Shown here: piece after piece, positions 15,735-23,636 of the stretch
How the letters are laid out: each line of letters opens with the position of its first letter
How positions within the stretch are numbered: position 1 is the first letter of the stretch
Source: Sphingobacterium thalpophilum
GTDB taxonomy: Bacteria; Bacteroidota; Bacteroidia; Chitinophagales; Chitinophagaceae
Length of the DNA: 35,031 nt
Direction of reading: 5' to 3'
Assembly (NCBI GenBank): GCA_945871875.1
Contig: CAMBYC010000018.1
Coordinates: 1-35,031 of the forward strand
Translations under genes and position numbers: made by a program
Notes under the pieces: generated by a model
What the model saw: only the letters and a program-made list of their open reading frames with translations
Told to the model about the DNA's origin: nothing
Database searches by the model: none

Positions 15735-16455
15735 AAACCAAATTATGAAACACCTTCTGAACATCTTCATCTTGTTCTAGGCGATCAACCAATTTGAGCA
15801 ATTCAGTAGCTTTTTCTTCATCCAAACTTACAGTAATGTTTGGAATCCATTCTACTTCAGCACTTAATGGAGTCATGTTTTTATCTTCTAAAGCTTTTTG
15901 CATTTTGCCGAAATCTGCAAAGGCAACACGCATCACCAATACATCTTCTCCGTTTTCGCCGGTACTTTCCCCCATTTCTTCCAAACCGAAATCAATAAAT
16001 TCTAGTTCCATTTCATCTGGATCTAGACCTTCTGGCTTCAATTTAAAAACACCCATTTTCCTGAATTGGAAACTCACACTACCACTATTTCCTAAGGTTC
16101 CATTGCCTTTATTGAAATGTGATTTCACATTGGCTACGGTACGAACATGATTATCAGTTGCTGTTTCTACCAAGATTGCAACCCCGTGTGGTCCATATCC
16201 TTCATAAAGTATTTCTTCAAAATTTTCTACATCTTTACCCAATGAACGTTTAATCGCTGCATCAACACGATCTTTAGGCATATTTACCGCCTTAGCGTTT
16301 TGGATACATCTACGCAACATTGGATTGGTTGAAGGATCTATTCCCCCTGCTTTTACCGCAATCGCAATCTCTTTACCAATTCTCGAGAACTGTTTCGCCA
16401 TTTTGTCCCAACGGGCAAACATGGTAGATTTTCTAACTTCAAATATACGTCCCAT
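15733..16455 (-). CDS. yebC: YebC/PmpR (TACO1) family protein
   Basis: A 240-residue protein of the normal YebC length. It begins [26 protein letters not shown] sequence, the Bacteroidota variant of the family N terminus, then [18 protein letters not shown] and [45 protein letters not shown] and [10 protein letters not shown]. Members were long annotated as transcriptional regulators; the mitochondrial homologue TACO1 and more recent bacterial work point to a role in translation at difficult (proline-rich) sequences. It acts in the cytoplasm. Its -7 box at 16477-16484 directly abuts the U-tract of the upstream permease's terminator. Its stop codon lies at the edge of a 7-mer array. Confidence 0.93.
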   Translation of the reverse strand: MGRIFEVRKSTMFARWDKMAKQFSRIGKEIAIAVKAGGIDPSTNPMLRRCIQNAKAVNMPKDRVDAAIKRSLGKDVENFEEILYEGYGPHGVAILVETATDNHVRTVANVKSHFNKGNGTLGNSGSVSFQFRKMGVFKLKPEGLDPDEMELEFIDFGLEEMGESTGENGEDVLVMRVAFADFGKMQKALEDKNMTPLSAEVEWIPNITVSLDEEKATELLKLVDRLEQDEDVQKVFHNLV

Positions 16456-16476
16456 AACTCATCTTGATTGAAAGGA

Positions 16477-16484
16477 TAAAGGTA
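16477..16484 (-). promoter_or_regulatory. Probable -7 box of yebC
   Basis: On the minus strand TACCTTTA, one base off TAnnTTTG, about 21 nt before the yebC ATG. It is preceded by a T7 run that also serves as the U-tract of the upstream terminator. Confidence 0.45.
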
Positions 16485-16558
16485 AAAAAAGTCAATGGTT
16501 GATACTAATTTATAAACAAGTAAAATTTACTGTTCACAATTTAATACCAACCATTGAC
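16484..16558 (-). terminator. Long-loop hairpin terminator of the permease gene
   Basis: Arms GTCAATGGTTG (16491-16501) and CAACCATTGAC (16548-16558) form a perfect 11-bp stem, extendable imperfectly by about 10 bp, with a ~46-nt interior. On the minus strand it is followed by seven T's. It lies between the permease stop and the yebC promoter. Confidence 0.6.
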
Positions 16559-16574
16559 AAAAAATATATACTAA

Positions 16575-18068
16575 TTAATTAAAATCACTTGCTTTTGAAA
16601 GAATTTCACCTGGAGTGCCCAACTTACTGCGTTTGCGGCTGTAAGCAAAATAAACAACCAAACCAATGATCATCCAAATCAATGCAAATTTTAGTGTATC
16701 AAGATCAATTGCAACAATCATTCCTAAACAAACTACTGCTCCAAGTATCGGAACCAATGGAACCAAAGGCGTTTTGAATGGTCTTTTCATATCAGGACTT
16801 TTAATCCTCAATATCCAAACACCAATACTCACCAAAACAAATGCAAATAATGTACCAAATGAAGTTAAATCACCTGCCATGCTTCCAGGTATAAATGCAG
16901 CAAAAGCACCCACAAATACAAATAAAATCCAATTTGATTTGTATGGTGTTTTAAACTTAGGGTGTAAATCTCCAAATGCTTTTGGAATCAATCCATCATT
17001 ACTCATAGTATAAAATATACGACTTTGGCCCATCAACATTACCAAAATTACAGAAGAAAATCCTGCAAGAATGGCAACGGTAACCAATGACGCCAACCAA
17101 CTGTAACCTGTCATATAATGTTCGATAGCATAAGCAACAGAAGCTTCTCTACCTTTTGTGGCATCAGTAAAATCAGAATATGGTGCCACACCAGTTAAAA
17201 CGTGACCGAATAAGATGTATAAAATGGTACAAACCACCAAAGATCCTAAAATACCTATTGGCATATCACGAGAAGGATTTTTAGCTTCTTGAGCTGCGGT
17301 AGAAACGGCATCAAAACCGATAAATGCAAAAAACACAATTGCAGATCCACCAAGAACACCGCCCCATCCATGTTTAAAAAAGCCCTCATGGCCAGGTGTA
17401 CCTTCTGGAATTAAATAAGGTATATGGTTGGCTGGATTAATGAATTTCCATCCTACAAAAATAAAAATCAACACAATTGCAACTTTCACAAATACAATTA
17501 TAGCATTCACCATTGCCGATTCTTGAGTACCCTTAATCAATAACAAGGTTAGCATTAGCAATATAAAGAGCGATGGTAAATTCATAATACCACTATGGGT
17601 AACGCCATTTGCAGTAATAGATTCTAGAGGAGAATGAGACCACTCATAAGGAATTGCACCACCCAACAATTTATTTAGATATTCACTCCAAGCAATTGAA
17701 ACAGTTGCTGCTCCTAATGCATATTCCATAATTAAAGCCCATCCGATAATCCAAGCTACCAATTCGCCCATTGTTACATATGAATAAGCGTAAGCACTTC
17801 CTGCAATCGGAATCATTGCTGCAAATTCTGCATAACATAAACCGGCAAATGCACAACCTATAGCTGCTACTATAAACGATATTGTAACCGCTGGTCCTGC
17901 CGCTTGGCCAGCAGCAGCTGCAGTACGAACAAATAATCCTGCCCCAATAATAGCCCCAATGCCCAATGCTATTAGATTTCCTGCACCTAAAGTTCTTTTT
18001 AAACCAGATTCACCATCACCAGCAGAAGCCAGCATAGCGGAAAGGTCTTTTTTTCTGAATAAACTCAT
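16575..18068 (-). CDS. APC-superfamily amino acid permease (cationic amino acid transporter-like)
   Basis: A 497-residue inner-membrane transporter with about 12-14 hydrophobic segments. The unwound first helix has the APC signature GIGAIIGAGLFV (36-47), followed by GPAVTISFIVAA, CYAEFAAMIPIAGSAYAYSY and GWALIMEYALGAA, the pattern of the YfnA/CAT group of proton-coupled amino acid permeases. FFAFIGFDAVSTAAQEAKNP is the conserved helix 6 and loop segment. The short cytoplasmic N terminus and charged C terminus are normal. The substrate is probably an amino acid, not resolved further. It is transcribed divergently from the BNR protein gene and ends in a long-loop terminator. Confidence 0.92.
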   Translation of the reverse strand: MSLFRKKDLSAMLASAGDGESGLKRTLGAGNLIALGIGAIIGAGLFVRTAAAAGQAAGPAVTISFIVAAIGCAFAGLCYAEFAAMIPIAGSAYAYSYVTMGELVAWIIGWALIMEYALGAATVSIAWSEYLNKLLGGAIPYEWSHSPLESITANGVTHSGIMNLPSLFILLMLTLLLIKGTQESAMVNAIIVFVKVAIVLIFIFVGWKFINPANHIPYLIPEGTPGHEGFFKHGWGGVLGGSAIVFFAFIGFDAVSTAAQEAKNPSRDMPIGILGSLVVCTILYILFGHVLTGVAPYSDFTDATKGREASVAYAIEHYMTGYSWLASLVTVAILAGFSSVILVMLMGQSRIFYTMSNDGLIPKAFGDLHPKFKTPYKSNWILFVFVGAFAAFIPGSMAGDLTSFGTLFAFVLVSIGVWILRIKSPDMKRPFKTPLVPLVPILGAVVCLGMIVAIDLDTLKFALIWMIIGLVVYFAYSRKRSKLGTPGEILSKASDFN

Positions 18069-18114
18069 ACGATAAATGTTATATTAAGTAAATCAATTGT
18101 GTAAGCGGCAAGAT

Positions 18115-18156
18115 AATTTACAATTTTCAATTTTCAATTATCATTTTTCAATCAAT
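18115..18156. repeat. Phased 7-mer array (AATTTTC) in divergent promoter gap
   Basis: Six contiguous units: AATTTAC, AATTTTC, AATTTTC, AATTATC, ATTTTTC, AATCAAT. Unlike most arrays here it lies at the 5' side of both flanking genes. The rest of the 307-bp gap (18069-18375) is AT-rich. The only promoter candidate for the plus-strand gene is TAATTTTA about 6 nt before its ATG. Confidence 0.6.
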
Positions 18157-18375
18157 CTTTAGTTATTCTTAAATTTCCAATAATAAAACTTTAAATGATT
18201 ATTATAATATTACACAGATTGTTGAATTTTAATATACTTACTCAATCTCTTTTTTTATTATTGCTTTTGTCTCATCTGTCTCAAAACAAAATCGTTATCC
18301 GACAAATATTAATAATTAAATATTGATAAGGAACTTTAGTATATATACAGTGAAATTTTCCTAATTTTATTATCA

Positions 18376-21300
18376 ATGAAAAAGTTTATCATTCCTATCT
18401 TCTTATTGATTACAACCTCTGGTTTTGCTCAAATTGCAGTAAATTCTGCCACATTTGGTATGTTAGAAGCTCGTCAATTGGGTCCCGGAACTATGAGTGG
18501 AAGAATTTCCGCCATTGAGGGTGTGGCTTCAGAAAATGGAAAGGTTATTTATGTTGGTACTGCCGGTGGTGGAATATGGAAAACCACAAATGCAGGTGCT
18601 TCTTTTAAACCGATTTTTGATAAATATTGCCAGTCTATTGGTGCCCTCGCTATCCATCCTACAAACCCCAAAATTATATATGCCGGAACCGGCGAAAGCA
18701 ATATGCGCAACTCCGTTTCAATTGGCGATGGGTTCTATATGTCTACAGATGCCGGCGAAAATTGGATCAAAACTGGTGGTTTAGACAGCACTGAACATAT
18801 TTCTAAAATTGCCATCGACCCAATTAATCCTTCAACAATTTTTATTGCGGCTCCAGGACCATTGTTTTCAGACAGTCGACACCGCGGTTTGTACAAATCA
18901 ACTGATGGCGGAAAAACATTTGAAAATATTTTCTATGTAAATGAAAAAACAGGTTGTGCAGATGTTTGTATAGATCCAACGCACCCTAATATTATATATG
19001 CAACCTTTTGGGAATTCAGAAGATTGCCTTATTTGTTCAATTCTGGTGGAGAGGGTAGTGGAATCTTTAAAAGTTTAGATGGTGGTAAAACTTGGAAACC
19101 ATTAGAAAACGGACTTCCTGCCAAGCCTTTTGGAAGGGTTGCACTTGCAATTGCACCTTCAGCACCAAATAAATTGTTGGCAATTGTCGAATCTTCTAAA
19201 ACAGGATTATATATAACATCAGATGGTGGCGAAAATTGGAAACAACAAAGTGCAAGCATGAATGTGGTTTCCAGACCTTTTTATTTTAGTTCTTTGGTTA
19301 TTGACCCTGTTGATTCAAACCGCATTTATCGTCCGGCATTTACGTTTTCTTATTCTGTAGATGGCGGCTATTCTTTTGCAGAATCCAGTGGCGATGGGGG
19401 TTGGCTTCATAGCGATCATCATGCCCTTTGGATCAATCCGCAAAACAACAGTCACCTAATTTTAGGAACCGATGGCGGCGTTTATCAAAGTTTAGATAAA
19501 GGTGTTACTTGGACGTTCAACCTAGGTTTGCCTGTTGGACAGTTTTATCATGTTGCTGTAGACAATAAAACGCCTTACAATTTATATGGAGGTTTGCAAG
19601 ACAATGGAAGTTGGATGGCACCTTCATCAGCACCGGGAGGAGTAAAGACTGGCGATTGGCATTCTGTGCTTGGTGGAGATGGATTTTGGGTTGTGCCAGA
19701 CGGAATAGATCCTAATGTCATTTATGCAGAATCACAAGGCGGTGCAATTAATAGGATAGATACCCGCAATTTGAAAGCCGCTTCAATTCGTCCACAAACT
19801 GCTCTTGCAAACGAGAAACTCCGCTGGAATTGGAATACCCCAATTGCAATAGGAACCGCAAATCCTAAAAACTTATACACCGCTGCTCAATATCTTTTTA
19901 AATCTACCAACCAAGGTAGAGGGTGGACTAAAATTTCACCAGATCTAACCACCAACAACAAACGCAAGTTGGAACAGGAAAATAGTGGTGGATTAAGTGC
20001 TGATAATACTTCAGCAGAAAACCATTGCACTATTTTTACAATTGCAGAATCGCCATTAGATGAAAATTTGATATGGGTGGGTACGGATGATGGTAATTTG
20101 CAGTATACGGTGGATGGCGGAAAAAGCTGGAACAATGTAGCTAAAAATTATAATCTAGCCGGGATTCCGGCACAGACTTGGGTTAGTAGTATAGAACCGT
20201 CGAGGTTTGATAAAAACGTAGTATTTGCAACCTTCGACAACCATTATTACGGCGATCATCGAACTTATATAGGAAGGTCGAACGATTTAGGTAAAACCTG
20301 GGAGGTTTTTAAAAGCGAAGAGTTCACAGGATTTGCACATAAAATAAAGCAAGACCTTAAAAATAAGGATTTGTTGTTTGCTGGAACAGAAATGGGATTG
20401 TTTTGTAGCTTGGATGGAGGCGTTAAATGGTTTAGAATGAAAAATAATATTCCTTGGTATGCTTTGGTTAGAGATATACAAATACATCCAGAAACCAATG
20501 ATTTGATAATTGCAACCCATGGCAGAGGAATAATGATTGTTGACGATATTTCGCCGATGAGGGCTTTGACTGCTGAAATATTAAATAAAGATGTGCATTT
20601 GTTTGAGCTACCTACGACACCATTAACTATGGGACAGTTTGGTGCTTCAGGTTTTTCTTCCACAGGGGGTTGGTTAGGAGACAACAAGCCATCAATACCT
20701 GCAATACAATATTATTTGAAAGACAGAATTTCATCAGGAAGTGTAACCATTGAAATTTACGACAGCACAGGAAAGTTGGTTCAATCTTTACCCGGAACAA
20801 AGCGAAAAGGCATAAATAAAGTATATTGGAACCAACGGATGAAAGGTCCAAAAACTGCAGCAGGGGCATCAAAGCCAGATAATGGAGCGTTTTCAGCACC
20901 GCAAGTATTGCCTGGAAATTATTCAGTACAATTAAAAGTTGGAGATAAAACTTACACACAAGGTTTGAACTTAGTGCATCAAAATGATGAATCTTTTACA
21001 TTATCAGATAGAATATTGCAATACAATACAGCAATGGAATTGTATGCGATGCACGAGCAACTAGCCAATAATGTTGCTGAAATCATGGTTAAGAAAAAAG
21101 CATCAGAAGATAAACTAGTTCAAACTACTGATAAAAAATTGAGGAAAACAATAGAAGTGTATATTGAGCAATTGGAAACTTTGCGAGCAACGTTAATTCC
21201 AACAAAGAGCAGTTCAATATTTGTAACCGATGAAAAGTTAAGAGAAAATATTTCTGAGATGTATTCTTCGATTTGCAATACAGAAGCTGCACCTGGAAAT

Positions 21301-21441
21301 TTACAATTGGAGAGGGTAAAAACCTTAAAGGCAAATGTTAACGATGCCGATACTAAATCTTCCGCAATAACACAACAATTTGAAGAGAAGGTAAAAAGAA
21401 CAATTATTAAGCCGAAGGTGACAAAGCAAAGTAATTTATGA
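18376..21441 (+). CDS. Secreted BNR-repeat/sortilin-like propeller protein
   Basis: 1021 residues with a signal peptide (MKKFIIPIFLLITTSGFAQ). The N-terminal ~720 residues form one or two beta-propellers with at least nine BNR-type Asp boxes (for example STDAGENW, STDGGKTF, SLDGGKTW, TSDGGENW, SLDKGVTW, TVDGGKSW, SNDLGKTW, SLDGGVKW), like VPS10/sortilin and WD40/YVTN-like families. Around 740-850 comes a beta-sandwich-like region, and the last ~150 residues are charged and helical. Such proteins are commonly called glycosyl hydrolases in databases, but no catalytic residues of a known sialidase are evident. It has no T9SS C-terminal domain, so it is probably periplasmic. The stop codon overlaps the 7-mer array at 21440. 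Confidence 0.85.
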   Translation: MKKFIIPIFLLITTSGFAQIAVNSATFGMLEARQLGPGTMSGRISAIEGVASENGKVIYVGTAGGGIWKTTNAGASFKPIFDKYCQSIGALAIHPTNPKIIYAGTGESNMRNSVSIGDGFYMSTDAGENWIKTGGLDSTEHISKIAIDPINPSTIFIAAPGPLFSDSRHRGLYKSTDGGKTFENIFYVNEKTGCADVCIDPTHPNIIYATFWEFRRLPYLFNSGGEGSGIFKSLDGGKTWKPLENGLPAKPFGRVALAIAPSAPNKLLAIVESSKTGLYITSDGGENWKQQSASMNVVSRPFYFSSLVIDPVDSNRIYRPAFTFSYSVDGGYSFAESSGDGGWLHSDHHALWINPQNNSHLILGTDGGVYQSLDKGVTWTFNLGLPVGQFYHVAVDNKTPYNLYGGLQDNGSWMAPSSAPGGVKTGDWHSVLGGDGFWVVPDGIDPNVIYAESQGGAINRIDTRNLKAASIRPQTALANEKLRWNWNTPIAIGTANPKNLYTAAQYLFKSTNQGRGWTKISPDLTTNNKRKLEQENSGGLSADNTSAENHCTIFTIAESPLDENLIWVGTDDGNLQYTVDGGKSWNNVAKNYNLAGIPAQTWVSSIEPSRFDKNVVFATFDNHYYGDHRTYIGRSNDLGKTWEVFKSEEFTGFAHKIKQDLKNKDLLFAGTEMGLFCSLDGGVKWFRMKNNIPWYALVRDIQIHPETNDLIIATHGRGIMIVDDISPMRALTAEILNKDVHLFELPTTPLTMGQFGASGFSSTGGWLGDNKPSIPAIQYYLKDRISSGSVTIEIYDSTGKLVQSLPGTKRKGINKVYWNQRMKGPKTAAGASKPDNGAFSAPQVLPGNYSVQLKVGDKTYTQGLNLVHQNDESFTLSDRILQYNTAMELYAMHEQLANNVAEIMVKKKASEDKLVQTTDKKLRKTIEVYIEQLETLRATLIPTKSSSIFVTDEKLRENISEMYSSICNTEAAPGNLQLERVKTLKANVNDADTKSSAITQQFEEKVKRTIIKPKVTKQSNL

Positions 21442-21516
21442 GTAGTAAGTAGTAAGTGAAAAGTGAAAAGTGAAAAGTGAAAAGTTGTAAGTTGTAAGTT
21501 GTAAGTTGTAAGATAA
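21440..21516 (+). repeat. Phased 7-mer array (AAGTNNN) overlapping BNR-gene stop codon
   Basis: Eleven contiguous 7-mers: GAGTAGT, AAGTAGT, AAGTGAA four times, AAGTTGT four times, AAGATAA. The first unit overlaps the last two bases of the stop codon. Bases 21448-21485 are the reverse complement of 21593-21630 with 37 of 38 matches. Confidence 0.85.
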
Positions 21517-21571
21517 TTTTTTTGGGAGAGAGAAAGTTAATAAATCTATTTTAAAATCAATTTTGTATATT

Positions 21572-21683
21572 GTTCACTCCTTACCCCTTATTACTTTTCA
21601 CTTTTCACTTTTCACTTATCACTTACTACTAACCACTAACCCCTTACTACTCCTAATTCCTAATTCTCAATTCCTAATTCATT
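21572..21683 (-). repeat. 112-bp phased 7-mer array running through the AraC-type gene's last codons
   Basis: Sixteen contiguous 7-mers, drifting gradually: GTTCACT, CCTTACC, CCTTATT, ACTTTTC three times, ACTTATC, ACTTACT, ACTAACC twice, CCTTACT, ACTCCTA, ATTCCTA, ATTCTCA, ATTCCTA, ATTCATT. The last 24 bases encode Asn-Glu-Leu-Gly-Ile-Glu-Asn-stop of the minus-strand regulator. The 38-bp left part pairs with the opposing array. Confidence 0.85.
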
Positions 21684-23000
21684 TAGGTATTGTCCGGGAG
21701 TTATGCCAACGTGTTTTTTAAATACTGCATAAAAAGTTGTTCTTGATGCGAAGCCTGCTTCATTACCTATGGCTTCTATTGTTAGGTGCTTGAGTTTTCC
21801 AGCTTTAATAGAATCAAGTACATAATTTATCCGTAGGTCGTTCCTAAAATCAACAAATGATTTTTTTAAAACAATTTTAAATATATAAATAACATGATGT
21901 TGAGGAACTTGAAGGGCTTTGCTTAGCATTAAAATATTAAATTCAACTTCTCTATATGGTTGAACCTTTTCTATATAGTCAGTTATTCTTTCTAATAATA
22001 TATTTATTTTGTCGTTCTCAGTTATATAATCGTAATTCAGTTTTCTGTCTATTGCTTCATCAATTGCAACAAAGTTTTCAAATTCAGTTTCTGTGTTTAT
22101 TGGTGATTTGAAATTTATTTCACTAATTGTTGAATTAGCAACTATTTCATTAGTGGATTGCACTAAATTGTCATTGTCAAAACCAATACTTGTATCTTTT
22201 TTAATTTTATACTGAGATTCTAATATAAATTGAAAATGAGGTAAACCAAAAAGTATAACTGGATTAATGATTGCAAATAATATCATGACATCTAGACATA
22301 ATATTGTTGATATTGGAATCAAATAATCGAACACCAAATTTTTCTCTTCAGAGAAAAAAAATAGTGTGATTTGCCTTAATGCTGAAGTAGTTGCAAATAT
22401 GGTAATTGTGTATACATAAAAATTTATCCATCGAATTGAAATAGGATAAATTGTTTGATTTTTAGCAGCAAATTCTTGATAATTTTTGCTAAAGTGTAAC
22501 TTCAAAACTAAAGAAATATAAATAAGCATCACAACCAACCTCATAAAAACATGGAACCTGTCTGGAATTGGTCCGTAATTGAAGAAATAGAATTGATTAT
22601 CAACATGACCAACAATCATTTTCCATTGAATTTTTCCAATTATTAGGGATAAAATTATTGGAGTAGAGTAGATTAGATTTAATGCTAAGGGAATTAGATT
22701 TATAAGATCCTTTTTCTTTAATTGTGTATCGTCTTGAATGTAAGTTCTATAATAAAGATAGCAAGTTGCTGGTAAGAAATAATAAAGGGGCATAAAAGTT
22801 CTTACCAACACCATATAATTTGGAGTCCATTTGCGAATTATACAAAAAGTTAGAAAAGCAAACAATGATATGGTAACCCAAAATATAGCAAGTAACCTAT
22901 TGAGTAAACTATTTTGTTTAGAAATAAACAACAACACAAATGATGCATAGAATCCAATTGCTGCAGTCATTATTAATAAAACTTCATAAACCTTATCCAT
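21660..23000 (-). CDS. Seven-helix membrane protein with C-terminal AraC DNA-binding domain
   Basis: 446 residues. The first ~250 residues contain seven hydrophobic segments (starting VLLIMTAAIGFYASFVLLFIS and ending STILCLDVMILFAIINPVILFG), a 7TM sensor-like region. A ~90-residue linker leads to an AraC-type double helix-turn-helix (about 350-446): NILMLSKALQVPQHHVIYIF and the second HTH IEAIGNEAGFASRTTFYAVFKKHVGITPGQY. This design, a membrane-bound one-component regulator, is common in Bacteroidota. It probably senses a membrane or periplasmic cue and binds DNA near its own site. It is divergent from glpK across a 636-bp gap, so it could regulate the glycerol cluster, but nothing in the sequence proves this. 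Its last eight codons are made of 7-mer array sequence. Confidence 0.88.
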   Translation of the reverse strand: MDKVYEVLLIMTAAIGFYASFVLLFISKQNSLLNRLLAIFWVTISLFAFLTFCIIRKWTPNYMVLVRTFMPLYYFLPATCYLYYRTYIQDDTQLKKKDLINLIPLALNLIYSTPIILSLIIGKIQWKMIVGHVDNQFYFFNYGPIPDRFHVFMRLVVMLIYISLVLKLHFSKNYQEFAAKNQTIYPISIRWINFYVYTITIFATTSALRQITLFFFSEEKNLVFDYLIPISTILCLDVMILFAIINPVILFGLPHFQFILESQYKIKKDTSIGFDNDNLVQSTNEIVANSTISEINFKSPINTETEFENFVAIDEAIDRKLNYDYITENDKINILLERITDYIEKVQPYREVEFNILMLSKALQVPQHHVIYIFKIVLKKSFVDFRNDLRINYVLDSIKAGKLKHLTIEAIGNEAGFASRTTFYAVFKKHVGITPGQYLNELGIEN

Positions 23001-23291
23001 TTTTGCTAGAATAGTATTTTTTTAGTGTTCTGATAAAAGAAAGTTTATAAAATTTGAGTGTATCAGTATCCCAAAATTCAATAAATTTTGTTTAAAGTAG
23101 TACCGAAATTCAAAAAACACATTAAAGTTGTCTCATAAATAAAAATCAATACAAATATTTAATGTGTAATTTACACCATTCAATTATAATTTTATTTATT
23201 TTGTAAAAAATTAAGATTAATACAATTATACTTGGTATAACATTAAACAAAATTGAAAAAGTTTTAATTTTTTTTAATTTATATTCAAAGC

Positions 23292-23333
23292 AACTTACTA
23301 ACAACTAACAACTAATAACTAGCAACTAGTAAA
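23292..23333. repeat. Phased 7-mer array (AACTNNN) upstream of glp cluster
   Basis: Six contiguous units: AACTTAC, TAACAAC, TAACAAC, TAATAAC, TAGCAAC, TAGTAAA. It lies in the 636-bp divergent gap 23001-23636, which also holds an orphan terminator-like hairpin, a bipartite palindromic unit and otherwise AT-rich sequence. Confidence 0.65.
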
Positions 23334-23368
23334 TATCAACTCTTTTTTTGTGGTTTCAGAGGTAACTT

Positions 23369-23399
23369 AAGCCTGAGATTTCTATCGTGGGCTTTTTTT
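23369..23399 (+). terminator. Orphan intrinsic terminator-like hairpin
   Basis: AAGCCTGAGAT, loop TTCT, ATCGTGGGCTT, then a T-run to 23399. Ten of eleven stem positions pair (two G-U, one A-G mismatch). No plus-strand gene lies upstream within the gap, so it may end a small RNA or be left over from a lost gene. Confidence 0.5.
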
Positions 23400-23453
23400 G
23401 ATTACTAAATTAATCTATAAATTAAACCATGAATACACATTTTAAGTATTTAT

Positions 23454-23520
23454 CCATTTTTTGATAAAGCTAGTCTACAATATTTATGTATCGCCCAGTT
23501 GAAGCTGGGTGCGATTAGAA
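23454..23520 (-). repeat. 67-bp bipartite palindromic unit, copy 7 (decayed)
   Basis: On the minus strand the head hairpin is CCCAGCTTCAACTGGG (23494-23509) and the tail AGCTTTATCA lies about 49 nt from the unit start. It sits 117 nt before glpK. Confidence 0.6.
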
Positions 23521-23636
23521 GAACTAATTTCAAATTTTTTAATTTAAATCATGGTTAAACTCAACTAGGTATTGAGTAAATTTATAAATTATTAATTCAT
23601 TTTTCTTTCAATAGGAAATATTCGTAAATTAGAGTT

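Noticed and set aside
20265..20687. 140-codon open frame on the minus strand inside the BNR protein gene
   Set aside because: Antisense shadow of repeat-rich coding sequence; no signal peptide, motif or promoter.
18376..21441. Sialidase or other glycoside hydrolase activity for the BNR protein
   Set aside because: Asp-box repeats occur in many propellers; I see no sialidase arginine triad or other catalytic set, so only the fold is called.
21440..21683. Possible CRISPR array
   Set aside because: The repeat unit is 7 bp with no spacers, and no cas genes are nearby.
23341..23400. tRNA or known riboswitch around the orphan hairpin
   Set aside because: No cloverleaf, no T-loop consensus and no recognised aptamer core; only a terminator-like hairpin is supported.
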